Source: Moheibacter sediminis
GTDB taxonomy: Bacteria > Bacteroidota > Bacteroidia > Flavobacteriales > Weeksellaceae
Reading direction: 5' to 3'
Length of the DNA: 64,000 bases
NCBI RefSeq assembly: GCF_900176425.1
Contig: NZ_FWXS01000004.1
Span: 186,001-250,000 of the forward strand
Of the stretch, positions 1-8,214 are shown piece by piece. The notes below the pieces were generated by a model. The model was not told the DNA's origin. It did no database searches and saw only the letters and a program-made list of their open reading frames with translations. The position numbers and the translations under genes were made by a program. Numbering within the stretch: the stretch's first letter is position 1; each line of letters opens with the position of its first letter.

Positions 1-397
1 AAGAACGCGTCTGCATATTGATTTGAACCGTTGAAACCAAATAAGAATTAGGTTTTAACCATTCGATTTCTGTCTGGGTAAGCGGTCCGACTTTTACGAT
101 AATCGGTTTGGAAAAAACTTCCTGCGAATTGTACGAAATATGCGCACCCGCTTCTGAATATTCCTGATCAGAATAATTAGCACCATCACCCGCACCCGTT
201 TCTACCGTGATTTCATGGCCATTTGCCACCAAAACCTGTACCGCATCCGGCGATAAACAAACGCGTCTTTCTTGGTAATGCGTTTCTTTCGGAATTCCGA
301 TGCTCAATTTGCCATCTTTATGGATAACTTCCAGACGCTCTTCTTTGGGCATCAGTTCCTGACGGGTAAAAGGTGTGTAAATTCCGCTGTTTTCCAT
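1..397 (-). CDS. ald: alanine dehydrogenase, N-terminal part (cut by window edge)
   Basis: Reading the minus strand from the ATG at 395-397 gives about 132 residues with no stop before the window edge. The protein starts MENSGIYTPFTRQELMPKEE and contains IGIPKETHYQERRVCLSP. The IPKE-x6-RV signature followed by the substrate-binding region (KVGPLTQTEIEWL) is typical of alanine dehydrogenase / PNT N-terminal domains. The family interconverts L-alanine and pyruvate with NAD, in the cytoplasm. The N-terminal extension before GIPKE is common in the longer Bacteroidota form. The gene lies just downstream of tsaE on the same strand (9-nt gap), so it may be co-transcribed, but a minus-7-like box inside the tsaE end suggests its own promoter. 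A related transhydrogenase alpha subunit is the main alternative. Confidence 0.85.
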   Translation of the reverse strand, partial: MENSGIYTPFTRQELMPKEERLEVIHKDGKLSIGIPKETHYQERRVCLSPDAVQVLVANGHEITVETGAGDGANYSDQEYSEAGAHISYNSQEVFSKPIIVKVGPLTQTEIEWLKPNSYLVSTVQINMQTRS

Positions 398-406
398 CTT
401 TTAAAA

Positions 407-811
407 TTACGCAAAAATAACAGTTCTCAGATTGTTTTCTGCAATAATTTTAACCAAATGATGGGTTTCGGGGATTAAATTTTCAATTTTATCAGGCCAT
501 TCGATGAAACAATACGCGCCGGAATCGAGATATTCCTCAATTCCAAAATCATAGGCTTCCATTTCTGATTTGATTCTATACAAATCAAAATGAAATACTT
601 TGCCCATCTGGGTTTCGTATTCATTGACTATGGAAAAAGTTGGGCTGCTGGTTTCGTCATCGCTTCCCATCTGAGCAATGATTTCTTTGATCAAAGTCGT
701 TTTTCCTGCGCCCATTTCTCCTTCAAACAAAATGATTTTATGTTGGAAATTTGAAATGATTTCTTGCGCTAAATTGGAGAGTTCTTGGATGGAGTTAATT
801 GTGGTAGTCAT
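407..811 (-). CDS. tsaE: tRNA threonylcarbamoyladenosine biosynthesis ATPase TsaE
   Basis: 134 residues. A Walker A motif GEMGAGKTTL (Lys37) is followed by a switch segment with SSPTFSIVNEY and later HFDLYRI and FIEWPDKI. This is the standard order of TsaE (YjeE). With TsaB and TsaD it drives synthesis of N6-threonylcarbamoyladenosine at A37 of ANN-decoding tRNAs; TsaE supplies the ATPase cycle. The length is usual for the family. The start overlaps the stop of the MORN-repeat gene by 4 nt, indicating translational coupling. In Flavobacteriia tsaE often neighbours porX and ald, as here. Confidence 0.93.
   Translation of the reverse strand: MTTTINSIQELSNLAQEIISNFQHKIILFEGEMGAGKTTLIKEIIAQMGSDDETSSPTFSIVNEYETQMGKVFHFDLYRIKSEMEAYDFGIEEYLDSGAYCFIEWPDKIENLIPETHHLVKIIAENNLRTVIFA
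412..419 (-). promoter_or_regulatory. minus-7 box (TATTTTTG) for ald
   Basis: On the minus strand this reads TATTTTTG, matching the Bacteroidota minus-7 consensus TAnnTTTG, and lies 15 nt upstream of the ald start codon. It overlaps the last codons of tsaE. No clear TTTG minus-33 element is seen. Confidence 0.35.
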
Positions 812-1302
812 TTTTCTTCGATTAATTTTCCATCTTTATAGATTTGTACAATTTTCTTTCCATCTTCATTATACATTTCCCATTCTCCATCATACACTCC
901 ATTATTCCAATTCCCAATACCTCTCAAGTTTCCATTTTCGTACCAATACTTATGTCTGCCGTTTGGTTTTCCATCTACGAAATCTCCTTCACGGGCTTTT
1001 TTTCCATTAATATGCCAATATTCCCAAGTTCCATTTTCCTTTAAATTTTTAATTTTCCCAATAGAATAAACATTACCATTGATATAATATGCTTTTTTAT
1101 CACCATTTGAAATTGGTTTAAATTGGATTTTTTGTGATTTTTCAGCAGATAAAGTTTTACTATTTTTAATGAAATCAGATTTTGAAATAAGTGTGTCTCC
1201 AATATAAATTTCATATTCTTCTAAATTCATTTCTTGGGCATAAGAAATTTGAGAAGCAAAAATTGATAACACAAATAAAATTAGAGCTAAAGATTTTTTC
1301 AT
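808..1302 (-). CDS. secreted MORN-repeat (toxin-antitoxin YwqK-like) protein
   Basis: 164 residues. The N-terminus (MKKSLALILFVLSIFASQISYAQ) is a classical signal peptide with AQ cleavage. From about residue 65 there are short repeats of the type ENGTWEYWHINGKKAREG, GKPNGRHKYWYENGNLRGIG and NGVYDGEWEMYNEDGKK, which are MORN-2 repeats. Bacteroidota encode many such exported proteins; their biochemical role is not established and the YwqK name is only a family label. It sits between porX and tsaE on the same strand and overlaps tsaE by 4 nt. A periplasmic or surface scaffold role is a guess. Confidence 0.75.
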   Translation of the reverse strand: MKKSLALILFVLSIFASQISYAQEMNLEEYEIYIGDTLISKSDFIKNSKTLSAEKSQKIQFKPISNGDKKAYYINGNVYSIGKIKNLKENGTWEYWHINGKKAREGDFVDGKPNGRHKYWYENGNLRGIGNWNNGVYDGEWEMYNEDGKKIVQIYKDGKLIEEK

Positions 1303-1353
1303 AAGAGAAAATTTTATGTTTAATATTATTTATTAATTTATAAGACATGAAAT

Positions 1354-2907
1354 TTAAACCTTTGGCGTCAAAGTTATAAAAGGAATAATCATTTCTTCCA
1401 TCGAAACGCCGCCGTGCTGATATGTTTCTTTATAATAATTTACGTAATGGTTGTAATTTTTCGGATAAGCCAAAAAGATGTCTTCTTTTGCGAAAATGTA
1501 CTTCGAACTCACATTCACACGCGGTAAGAAATAATCTTCAGCATCATCAATCGCAAAAACGTCTTTGTCTTCGTATTGTAATTTTCGCCCCATTTTGTAG
1601 CGAAGATTGGTACTCGTTTCTCTGTCGCCTACAACTTGTGATGGTTTTTTGACGAAAATCGTTCCGTGGTCGGTGGTTAATAAAATTTTCATTCCTTCTG
1701 CTGCAGCTTTGCGTACAATTTGAAGTAAATATGAATTCTGGAACCAATTCTTCGTAGTCGAACGATAAGTTTTATCATCTCGAATCATCTGACTTACAAT
1801 GCGGTTATCTGTTTTCGCGTGAGAAAGGATGTCAATAAAATTATAGACAATGACCGTCAGATTTTTGTTTTTATATTGGTGGAAATCATCCAAAATTTTC
1901 TTTTCAAAATCCGAATTCAGAATTTTATAATATTGTGTGCTCAACTCCGAAAGTCCCAGTCTTTTCATTTGATCTTCCAAAAATTCTTTTTCATATTGAT
2001 TTTTGTTTCCATCATCTGGATCATTTAACCAATAATCAGGAAATCTTTTTTCAATCTGAGAAGGCATTAACCCTGAGAAAAATGCATTTCGCGCATATTG
2101 CGTTGCAGAAGGCAAAATGCTATAATACATCTGTTCTTTTTCAACATTGTAAAATTGATTGAAAAGTGGTTCGATTGTTTTCCACTGGTCATAACGAAGA
2201 TTATCAACCATGATGAGCAAAGTATTTTCATTTTTAGACAAATGAGGCTTTGCCATGTCTTTGAAAACCGTATGAGAAAGTGAAGGTTTGTCATCTGTAG
2301 CGTGCAACCAATCGCGGTAATTTCTTTCTACAAATTTGAAAAAGGCAGAATTTGCTTCTTCTTTTTGTGCTTCAAGGATTTTCGACATTTCACTGTCCTG
2401 AATATTTTCCAATTCCAATTCCCAATAAACCAATTTTTTATATATGTCACGCCAATCTTCATAATCTCGTGCATTCATCATTTCCATGGCGATATTTCTG
2501 AACTCCTGCTGGTAGTTTACAACGGCTTTTTCAGTAATGATTTTATCGCTGTCCAAAATCTTTTTCAGACTCAATAAAATCTGATTGGGATTTACAGGTT
2601 TTATTAAGTAATCAGCTATGTGTGAGCCGATCGCTTCTTCCATTATGTGTTCCTCTTCATTTTTTGTAATCATCACAATCGGAAGCTGCGGTTTGATTTC
2701 TTTTATTTTCTGAAGTGCTTCCAGCCCGCCCATTCCAGGCATGTTTTCGTCAATTAAAACTGCGGAGAAATTTTCTGTAGGAATTAATTCAAGCGCATCG
2801 GTCGCATTGTTAATCATTTGCATTTCATAACCTTTCTTTTCCAAGAACAATGCGTGGGGTTTCAATAACTCAATTTCGTCATCGATCCATAATATTTTCA
2901 GCGCCAT
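1354..2907 (-). CDS. porX: PorX-type response regulator with PglZ domain
   Basis: 517 residues. The N-terminal receiver (about 1-120) has the acidic pair at 9-11, phospho-acceptor Asp53 in LIDENMPG, Thr in VMITKN and Lys in LIKPVNP. The rest is an alkaline-phosphatase-fold PglZ domain (TLLIMVDNLRYDQW, ILLTTDHG, HGGVSMEEMIIPF). This receiver-helical linker-PglZ layout is that of PorX, partner of kinase PorY and sigma factor SigP. In Porphyromonas and Flavobacterium it controls T9SS, and its PglZ domain hydrolyses oligonucleotides. No PorY is in the window. Two T9SS cargo genes (21.5 and 52.6 kb) are here, so PorX may influence their export. Confidence 0.93.
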   Translation of the reverse strand: MALKILWIDDEIELLKPHALFLEKKGYEMQMINNATDALELIPTENFSAVLIDENMPGMGGLEALQKIKEIKPQLPIVMITKNEEEHIMEEAIGSHIADYLIKPVNPNQILLSLKKILDSDKIITEKAVVNYQQEFRNIAMEMMNARDYEDWRDIYKKLVYWELELENIQDSEMSKILEAQKEEANSAFFKFVERNYRDWLHATDDKPSLSHTVFKDMAKPHLSKNENTLLIMVDNLRYDQWKTIEPLFNQFYNVEKEQMYYSILPSATQYARNAFFSGLMPSQIEKRFPDYWLNDPDDGNKNQYEKEFLEDQMKRLGLSELSTQYYKILNSDFEKKILDDFHQYKNKNLTVIVYNFIDILSHAKTDNRIVSQMIRDDKTYRSTTKNWFQNSYLLQIVRKAAAEGMKILLTTDHGTIFVKKPSQVVGDRETSTNLRYKMGRKLQYEDKDVFAIDDAEDYFLPRVNVSSKYIFAKEDIFLAYPKNYNHYVNYYKETYQHGGVSMEEMIIPFITLTPKV

Positions 2908-2920
2908 AGGGTTTTTCTGT

Positions 2921-2928
2921 TAAATTTG
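2921..2928 (+). promoter_or_regulatory. minus-7 box (TAAATTTG) upstream of HD-domain gene
   Basis: TAAATTTG fits the Bacteroidota TAnnTTTG element and lies 23 nt before the proposed TTG start of the HD-domain gene, in the 44-nt divergent gap with porX. Confidence 0.4.
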
Positions 2929-2951
2929 TAAATTATTTTGAAATCATTCTT

Positions 2952-4184
2952 TTGGAATACATAAATGTAAACAAACTCAAGGTATTTAACGATCCGGTAC
3001 ACGGATTTATTAGCATACCCAACGAATTAATTTTCGATATTATTCAGCATCCTTATTTCCAACGACTGCGAAGAATATGCCAAACTGGATTGACAGAATT
3101 GGTTTATCCCGGAGCTCGGCATTCGCGTTTTCATCATGCGCTGGGAGCTTTGCACTTGATGCAGAGGGCAGTAGAAACATTGCGCCTGAAAAATATTGAG
3201 GTTTCATGTGAAGAAGAAAATGCGGTTTATTGTGCTATTTTACTGCATGACATTGGGCACGGTCCTTATTCTCATACGCTTGAACAAACGCTTGTTGAAG
3301 GAATGCACCACGAAAGTATTTCTCTTCATCTGATGGAATTATTAAATGTTGAATTTTCGGGAAAATTAGATTTGGCAATTGAAATTTTCAAAGGAAATTA
3401 TGAACGAAAATTCCTAACGCAATTGGTTTCAAGCCAATTGGATATGGATCGGCTGGATTATCTGAAACGTGACAGTTTTTTTACCGGAGTCGTGGAAGGA
3501 AACATCAATCCAGACAGAATTATTTCAACCTTAAATGTTGTAAATGATGAATTGGTGGTGGATTCCAAAGGAATTTATTCGGTTGAAAAATATTTGATTG
3601 CACGGATGTTTATGTATTGGCAGGTTTACAACCACAAAGCATCATTTTCTGCGGAAGTGTACCTAACACAAGTTCTGAAAAGAGCGAAAGAAATTGCGGC
3701 GAACGAAGGGATTTCATCAACTTCTGAAGCTTTGAATTATTTTCTTTCTAAAAATGAAGAAAATTCAACCGAAGAAAAATTGAAATATTTTGTTCAATTA
3801 GATGATAGTGACATTTTATCTTCTATTAAACTATGGCAAAATCATCCCGATAAAATTTTATCCTATTTGTCGCGTTCATTAATCAATAGAAACTTACCTG
3901 TTTCCCAAATCGGAAATCAGGCATTTGGAAATTTAGAATTGGAAAAATATAAAAAGCAGGCGGCAGAAATAATTGGAGTAGAAGACGGAAGTTATTTTGT
4001 GCATCAGTCAAAAATTGAAGTAATCCCTTATGACAAAGAAAAATCTCCGATTTACATTCGTTATAAAAATGGAGATTTACATGAAATTACGCAGTCTCCG
4101 CAGCAGATTTTGTCGGCTCATTTGGTCAATCCGATTCAAAAGTATCATTTATGTTACTTAGCTGTTAAGAAAAAATCATTATAG
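2952..4184 (+). CDS. HD-domain phosphohydrolase (dGTPase/SAMHD1-like)
   Basis: 410 residues from a TTG codon. The sequence begins EYINVNKLKVFNDPVHGFI, which is where members of this family begin; no in-frame ATG exists upstream and the next conserved block would be lost with a later start. Metal ligands of the HD fold are visible: H62 region (RFHHALGALHL), His99-Asp100 in LLHDIGHGPYSH, and Asp in SSQLDMDRLDYLKRDSFF. These resemble SAMHD1/dGTPase-like HD enzymes that hydrolyse (d)NTPs, but substrate cannot be assigned. It is divergent from porX and 39 nt upstream of lpxD, which has its own promoter box. Confidence 0.8.
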   Translation: MEYINVNKLKVFNDPVHGFISIPNELIFDIIQHPYFQRLRRICQTGLTELVYPGARHSRFHHALGALHLMQRAVETLRLKNIEVSCEEENAVYCAILLHDIGHGPYSHTLEQTLVEGMHHESISLHLMELLNVEFSGKLDLAIEIFKGNYERKFLTQLVSSQLDMDRLDYLKRDSFFTGVVEGNINPDRIISTLNVVNDELVVDSKGIYSVEKYLIARMFMYWQVYNHKASFSAEVYLTQVLKRAKEIAANEGISSTSEALNYFLSKNEENSTEEKLKYFVQLDDSDILSSIKLWQNHPDKILSYLSRSLINRNLPVSQIGNQAFGNLELEKYKKQAAEIIGVEDGSYFVHQSKIEVIPYDKEKSPIYIRYKNGDLHEITQSPQQILSAHLVNPIQKYHLCYLAVKKKSL

Positions 4185-4209
4185 AATAATGAGATTTATC
4201 CAAAATTCA

Positions 4210-4217
4210 TATTTTTG
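4210..4217 (+). promoter_or_regulatory. minus-7 box (TATTTTTG) abutting lpxD start
   Basis: TATTTTTG matches TAnnTTTG and is separated from the lpxD ATG by only six bases (CATACT). Transcription starting a few bases after the box would give a leaderless or almost leaderless mRNA. Confidence 0.5.
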
Positions 4218-4223
4218 CATACT

Positions 4224-5261
4224 ATGGAGTTTACCGCATTAGAAATTGCTTCCATTTTAGAAGGGAAAATTGTCGGACAATCTGACATCAAAGTTTCAAA
4301 ATTATCTAAAATAGAAGAGGGCACACCGGGTTCGATATCTTTTTTATCCAACCTTAAATATGAACAGCATCTATATGAAACTGAGGCTTCTGTGGTGATT
4401 GTCAGCGAAGGTTTCACTCCTGAAAAAGAGATTAATCCAACTTTGATTTATGTTGCAGATGCACACAAAGCATTTGTGAAATTATTGGAATACCACAGCC
4501 AGATGCGCAACCAAAAATCTGGAATTGAACCCAATACGCAGATTCATGATTCTGCAAAAATTGGAGAAAATGTTTATGTAGGTGGATTTACTTATATCTC
4601 AGAAAATGTAAAAATTGGAAACAATGTAATTATTTATCCCAATTGTTACATAGGTGAAGGCGTTTCGGTTGGTGATGGTTCCATCATTTATTCTGGGGTT
4701 CAGCTTTGTTCTGAAACACAAATCGGAGCAAATTGTACCATTCATTCCAATACGGTAATTGGTGCAGACGGTTTTGGATTTTCCCCAAAAGCTGACGGAA
4801 GCTTTGAAAAAGTTCCTCAAATTGGAAATGTAATCATCGAAGACAATGTAGAAATCGGTGCTTCATGTACGATTGACCGGGCGACTTTGGGGTCGACCAT
4901 TATCAGAAAAGGTGTAAAACTGGACAATCAAATCCAGATTGCGCACAATGTAGAAATTAAAGAAAATACAGTAATTGCATCCCAAACTGGAATAGCAGGT
5001 TCTACCAAAATTGGTAGAAATTGTATTATCGGTGGACAAGTCGGGATTGTAGGTCACTTGAAAATTGGTGATTTTGTACAAATTCAAGCCCAAAGCGGTG
5101 TCAATTACGATGTACCAAACGGCGCAAAATTATATGGTTCTCCATCTATGGATGCGGTTGATTTCAGGAAATCTTATGTACATTTCAGAAATTTTCCAGC
5201 CATCGTAAAACGATTAGATGAAATCGAAAAAGAAATCAAGCAACAAACAATAAAAGATTAA
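4224..5261 (+). CDS. lpxD: UDP-3-O-(3-hydroxyacyl)glucosamine N-acyltransferase LpxD
   Basis: 345 residues starting MEFTALEIASILEGKIVG at the ATG; a TTG three codons earlier falls inside the promoter box and is rejected. An N-terminal uridine-binding domain (about 1-100, with VSKLSKIEEG) is followed by a left-handed beta-helix of hexapeptide repeats (about 105-310). The catalytic His is His241 in QIAHNVEI. LpxD adds the second 3-hydroxyacyl chain to UDP-3-O-acyl-glucosamine in lipid A synthesis. It is the first gene of the run lpxD, lpxC-fabZ, lpxA; the next gene begins at the base after its stop codon. Confidence 0.97.
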   Translation: MEFTALEIASILEGKIVGQSDIKVSKLSKIEEGTPGSISFLSNLKYEQHLYETEASVVIVSEGFTPEKEINPTLIYVADAHKAFVKLLEYHSQMRNQKSGIEPNTQIHDSAKIGENVYVGGFTYISENVKIGNNVIIYPNCYIGEGVSVGDGSIIYSGVQLCSETQIGANCTIHSNTVIGADGFGFSPKADGSFEKVPQIGNVIIEDNVEIGASCTIDRATLGSTIIRKGVKLDNQIQIAHNVEIKENTVIASQTGIAGSTKIGRNCIIGGQVGIVGHLKIGDFVQIQAQSGVNYDVPNGAKLYGSPSMDAVDFRKSYVHFRNFPAIVKRLDEIEKEIKQQTIKD

Positions 5262-6656
5262 ATGTCTGACAAGCAAAAAACATTAGCAAACGAATATGAA
5301 CTAAATGGTGTAGGTCTTCATACAGGACGCCAGGTAACCATCAAACTCAAACCGGCTGCTGTTAACACCGGATTCGTTTTTGTTAGAACTGATTTGGAAG
5401 GGAATCCTGTTGTGGAAGCCGATGCAAATTATGTTACAAGTACAGAAAGAGGAACAACCATCGAGAAAAAAGGAGTAAAAATTCATACAACAGAGCATCT
5501 TTTAGCAGCTTTGACTGGAATGGATTTGGACAATGTGATTATCGAAATCAATAACGCTGAAGTGCCTATTTTAGATGGCTCTGCTAAATACTTTATCGAA
5601 GCAGTTGAAAGAGCCGGAATCGTAGAGCAAGATGCGGAACGAGAGTATTTTGTTGTAAAAGACATCATTACTTATCATGACCCTGAAACCGGTTCGGAAA
5701 TTACTGCAATTCCTGCAGACGAATACCAAATTACAACGATGGTGGATTTTGGAACAAAAGTTTTAGGAACTCAAAATGCTTCGATTAAAAATTTATCTGA
5801 ATTTAAAGACGAAATCGGTAATGCGCGAACTTTCAGTTTTTTGCATGAGATTGAATATTTGTTAGATGCAGGTTTGATCAAAGGTGGAGACTTAGGAAAT
5901 GCAATTGTGTATGTTGACAAAGAAATCACGCCTGAAACAAGAGAAAAATTAACGAAAGCTTTCAATAAAGAAAATGTGTCAATTCGTCCAAATGGTGTTT
6001 TAGACAACATAACACTTCATTATCCAAATGAAGCTGCAAGACATAAATTATTGGATGTGGTAGGTGATTTGGCATTGGCAGGAACCAGAATCAAAGCAAA
6101 AATTATTGCAAATAAACCTGGACATCAAATTAATACAAATTTTGCAAAAAAATTAAGCAAACAAATAAGTATAGCTAAGCGTAAAAATGTTCCTGAATTT
6201 GATTTAACTAAACCTGCTATCTATGATATCAATCAAATAATGGAAATTTTACCGCATCGTCCTCCATTTTTATTGGTTGATAAAGTAATTGAACGAACTG
6301 AAACTTCTTGTGTAGGTGTGAAAAATGTAACGATGAATGAACCATTCTTCGTTGGTCATTTCCCAAATGAACCCGTTATGCCCGGTGTTTTACAAGTAGA
6401 AGCAATGGCCCAGCTAGGGGGAATCCTTGTTTTAGGTGAAATTGAAGACAGAAAAGATTATTCAACATATTTCATTAAAATTGAAGGGATTAAATTCAAA
6501 AGAAAAGTAGTTCCGGGAGATACACTTGTGCTGAAAGTTGATTTGCTGCACCCTATCAGAAGAGGAATTGTACATATGCAAGGTTATGGTTATGTGAATG
6601 ATACCATTGCAGTAGAGGCAGAAATGATGGCATTAATAACAAAAGAATCCGTATAA
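5262..6656 (+). CDS. lpxC/fabZ: bifunctional LpxC deacetylase / FabZ dehydratase
   Basis: 464 residues, a fusion of two enzymes. Residues about 1-310 are LpxC, the zinc UDP-3-O-acyl-N-acetylglucosamine deacetylase: His79 in TTEHLLAAL and His261/Asp265 in RHKLLDVVGDLAL are the metal ligands. Residues about 318-464 are the hotdog dehydratase FabZ, with His332 in LPHRPPFLLVD and Glu380 in VMPGVLQVEAMAQ as catalytic pair. The fusion is characteristic of Bacteroidota and ties the committed step of lipid A synthesis to the dehydratase that draws the same 3-hydroxyacyl-ACP pool. The ATG follows the lpxD stop directly (TAAATG), so translation is coupled. Confidence 0.97.
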   Translation: MSDKQKTLANEYELNGVGLHTGRQVTIKLKPAAVNTGFVFVRTDLEGNPVVEADANYVTSTERGTTIEKKGVKIHTTEHLLAALTGMDLDNVIIEINNAEVPILDGSAKYFIEAVERAGIVEQDAEREYFVVKDIITYHDPETGSEITAIPADEYQITTMVDFGTKVLGTQNASIKNLSEFKDEIGNARTFSFLHEIEYLLDAGLIKGGDLGNAIVYVDKEITPETREKLTKAFNKENVSIRPNGVLDNITLHYPNEAARHKLLDVVGDLALAGTRIKAKIIANKPGHQINTNFAKKLSKQISIAKRKNVPEFDLTKPAIYDINQIMEILPHRPPFLLVDKVIERTETSCVGVKNVTMNEPFFVGHFPNEPVMPGVLQVEAMAQLGGILVLGEIEDRKDYSTYFIKIEGIKFKRKVVPGDTLVLKVDLLHPIRRGIVHMQGYGYVNDTIAVEAEMMALITKESV

Positions 6657-6668
6657 TTGGAAAATAAT

Positions 6669-7460
6669 ATGAATCAGCCTTTGGCATACATACATCCTTC
6701 AGCAAAAATAGCTCCTACAGCGATTATCGAACCTTTCTCTACCATTTATGAAAATGTAGAAATCGGTGAAGGAACCTGGATAGGTCCCAATGTTACAATT
6801 ATGGAAGGTGCACGCATCGGAAAAAATTGTAAAATTTATCCGGGAACCGTTATCTCCGCAGAACCGCAGGATTTGAAATACGAAGGCGAAAAAACCCTTA
6901 CATACATTGGCGATAACACCGTCATCCGTGAATGCGTTACTGTAAATAAGGGAACAAATGCTTTGGGTTATACCAAAATTGGCGACAATTGCCTCATTAT
7001 GGCAACTGCACATATTGCCCATGACTGCATCATCGGAAACCATGTTATTTTGGTGAATGGTGTAGGATTGGCGGGACATATAGAAATCGGTGACCATGCT
7101 TTTATCGGAGGTATGAGTGCTGTGCATCAGTTTACAAAAATTGGTGAACATTCATTCATCGCAGGTGGGTCTCATGTAAGAAAAGATATTCCACCCTTTG
7201 TAAAAGCAGCGCGTAATCCACCTTCTTATGTTGGGATTAATTCCATCGGACTCAGAAGGAGGGGATTTACTTCAGAGAAAATCACGGAATTACAAAACAT
7301 CTACCGAGTACTTTTTCAGAAGAGCAAAAATGTAGCACAAGCATTGGCAGTTTTGGAAGCAGATTTTGAGGCAACTCCGGAGCGTGACCAGATCATTCAA
7401 TTTATTCAAGGAAGCCCGAGAGGTGTGATGAAAGGCTATAATTCAAGAGGAGAAATTTAA
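6669..7460 (+). CDS. lpxA: UDP-N-acetylglucosamine acyltransferase LpxA
   Basis: 263 residues from the ATG at 6669 (MNQPLAYIHPSAKI). A TTG four codons earlier directly after the lpxC-fabZ stop is possible, but the ATG start gives the normal family length. Hexapeptide repeats form a beta-helix over residues 1-190, followed by a helical C-terminus. Catalytic His118 lies in TAHIAHDCIIG. LpxA performs the first step of lipid A synthesis, transferring a 3-hydroxyacyl group from ACP to UDP-GlcNAc. It sits 12 nt after lpxC-fabZ in the same operon and is followed 24 nt later by efp. Confidence 0.97.
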   Translation: MNQPLAYIHPSAKIAPTAIIEPFSTIYENVEIGEGTWIGPNVTIMEGARIGKNCKIYPGTVISAEPQDLKYEGEKTLTYIGDNTVIRECVTVNKGTNALGYTKIGDNCLIMATAHIAHDCIIGNHVILVNGVGLAGHIEIGDHAFIGGMSAVHQFTKIGEHSFIAGGSHVRKDIPPFVKAARNPPSYVGINSIGLRRRGFTSEKITELQNIYRVLFQKSKNVAQALAVLEADFEATPERDQIIQFIQGSPRGVMKGYNSRGEI

Positions 7461-7484
7461 TATATAAATCAATATAACCATTCA

Positions 7485-8051
7485 ATGGCAACAACAGCAG
7501 ACATACGCAAAGGACTTTGTATCAATTGGAACGACGACACTTGGAAAGTAATCGAATTTCAACACGTAAAACCAGGAAAAGGTCCGGCATTCGTACGTAC
7601 AAAACTAAAAAGCGTAACTTCAGGGAAGTTAGTTGACAATACTTTTTCAGCGGGTCATAAAATCGAAGACGTTCGTGTAGAAACCAGAAAATACCAGTAT
7701 TTGTACGAAGACGACAATGGATTTCACTTCATGAACAATGATGATTTCTCACAAGTTTACATCAACAAAGGAATGATTGACAATGCTCAGTTTATGAAAG
7801 CCGGAGACGAAGTGACCATCCTTTTCCGTGCTGTAGATGAAGTGCCATTATCAGCAGAACTTCCGCAATACGTAACGATGGAAATCGTTTACACCGAACC
7901 GGGATTGAAAGGCGATACAGCTACCAACGCGACTAAGCCTGCTAAAACAGAAACTGGTGCTGAAATCCGCGTTCCACTTTTCATTAATGAAGGTGATAAA
8001 GTAAAAATCAACACCGAAGACGGTGCTTATATGGAGCGAATTAAGGAATAA
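7485..8051 (+). CDS. efp: elongation factor P
   Basis: 188 residues with the three-domain KOW-OB-OB layout. The N-terminal domain carries the loop KPGKGPAF with Lys32 at the tip, the position that reaches the peptidyl-transferase centre and is modified in many bacteria. The C-terminal domain ends GDKVKINTEDGAYMERIKE. EF-P relieves ribosome stalling at polyproline stretches. The modifying system cannot be deduced: no epmA, ymfI or earP homologue is in the window. It follows lpxA by 24 nt and is followed by a strong terminator, so it is likely the last gene of the lpxD operon. Confidence 0.97.
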   Translation: MATTADIRKGLCINWNDDTWKVIEFQHVKPGKGPAFVRTKLKSVTSGKLVDNTFSAGHKIEDVRVETRKYQYLYEDDNGFHFMNNDDFSQVYINKGMIDNAQFMKAGDEVTILFRAVDEVPLSAELPQYVTMEIVYTEPGLKGDTATNATKPAKTETGAEIRVPLFINEGDKVKINTEDGAYMERIKE

Positions 8052-8073
8052 ATTTAATTTATAAAATATTTTA

Positions 8074-8109
8074 AGACTTGTTGGAGACTTTCCATCAGGT
8101 CTTTTTTTT
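8074..8109 (+). terminator. rho-independent terminator after efp
   Basis: AGACTTGTTGGA pairs with TCCATCAGGTCT around the 5-nt loop GACTT (12-bp stem with one G-U and one mismatch), followed by seven further T residues. It closes the lpxD-efp transcript. Confidence 0.85.
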
Positions 8110-8184
8110 ATTAAATTATATTGAATCAAGAAATTTATACAATTCAAACTATCAGATTCTTAAAAATTGAAATATAAAATAGAT

Positions 8185-8192
8185 TAAATTTG
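8185..8192 (+). promoter_or_regulatory. minus-7 box (TAAATTTG) for fabH-like gene
   Basis: TAAATTTG fits TAnnTTTG and is 22 nt upstream of the ATG. It lies after the efp terminator, so the ketosynthase gene has an independent promoter. Confidence 0.45.
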
Positions 8193-8214
8193 TCAAATTG
8201 ATAAATAACGCAAA

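Noticed and set aside
4215-4223. TTG start for lpxD giving three extra residues
   Set aside because: The TTG is part of the TATTTTTG promoter box; the ATG at 4224 matches the usual LpxD N-terminus. The same argument rejects the TTG at 59022 for mnmD.
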